Source of the DNA: UBA1724 sp963632245 | Lineage (GTDB): Bacteria; Verrucomicrobiota; Lentisphaeria; Oligosphaerales; Oligosphaeraceae | NCBI GenBank assembly: GCA_963632245.1 | Contig: CAVGTF010000017.1 | Location: forward strand, 1-23,616 | Reading direction: 5' to 3' | DNA length: 23,616 nucleotides | Shown here: positions 23,601 through 23,616 of the stretch, in pieces | Layout: each line of letters begins with the position of its first letter | Position numbering within the stretch: position 1 is the first letter of the stretch | Translations under genes and position numbers: made by a program | Notes under the pieces: model-generated | What the model was told of the DNA's origin: nothing | Seen by the model: only the letters and a program-made list of their open reading frames with translations | Database searches by the model: none

Positions 23601-23616
23601 CTTCTCCCTACTACCC

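Larger units (their letters stand above)
23375..23616. other. Leader region upstream of gltX, to the right window edge
   Basis: 242 bases without a supported gene. It should hold the gltX promoter. It contains the GGTTATAGTA motif on the minus strand (23479-23488), overlapping hairpins (23529-23555) and the fifth copy of the dispersed repeat (23563-23600). Confidence 0.6.

Overview
The window reads as a moderately high-GC, free-living or gut-type Gram-negative bacterium, most likely a member of the PVC group (Lentisphaerota or a relative). This is inference. It rests on two very large MAN2C1-type GH38 alpha-mannosidases, further secreted or lipid-anchored glycoside hydrolases, a Gfo/Idh/MocA oxidoreductase, an ECF sigma factor, and start codons that often have no Shine-Dalgarno sequence. 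No rRNA, tRNA, CRISPR array, transposase or phage gene was seen. All genes except one are on the minus strand, so transcription runs mostly right to left.

Layout in transcription order. gltX (23374-21788) ends in a long terminator-like hairpin and is followed by der (21664-20180). A repeat-bearing gap follows. Next is a tight run: a GH38 alpha-mannosidase fused in frame to Maf (20048-16347), cysE (16298-15375), a second GH38 alpha-mannosidase (15326-12204) and dnaB (12181-10733). A 102-base gap leads to a secreted multidomain glycoside hydrolase (10630-8615) and murJ (8587-6872). These converge on the only plus-strand gene, a Gfo/Idh/MocA oxidoreductase (5557-6624), which has a clear intrinsic terminator. 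Further left are a small zinc-ribbon protein overlapping a GH99/71-like lipoprotein (4982-3787), then pgk (3559-2285) and tpiA (2172-1402), an ECF sigma factor (1185-559) and a membrane protein cut by the window edge (450-1) that is probably its anti-sigma partner.

The gene content mixes housekeeping functions (translation, ribosome assembly GTPase, replication helicase, lipid II flippase, glycolysis, cysteine synthesis) with glycan degradation (two mannosidases, a CBM-GH protein and a GH-like lipoprotein). The oxidoreductase could act on released sugars or cyclitols, but its substrate cannot be read from the sequence.

The most unusual points are: the GH38-Maf fusion, with a perfect 13-base palindrome at the junction; the tandem GH38 paralogues split by cysE; a dispersed GC-rich hairpin repeat with the core GGTA(A)GGCGGAAGA in five intergenic places at operon ends; a roughly 90-residue insertion in glutamyl-tRNA synthetase together with loss of the usual Cys-rich zinc segment; and a lysine-rich insertion in phosphoglycerate kinase. 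I found no convincing new multi-gene defence or mobile system.
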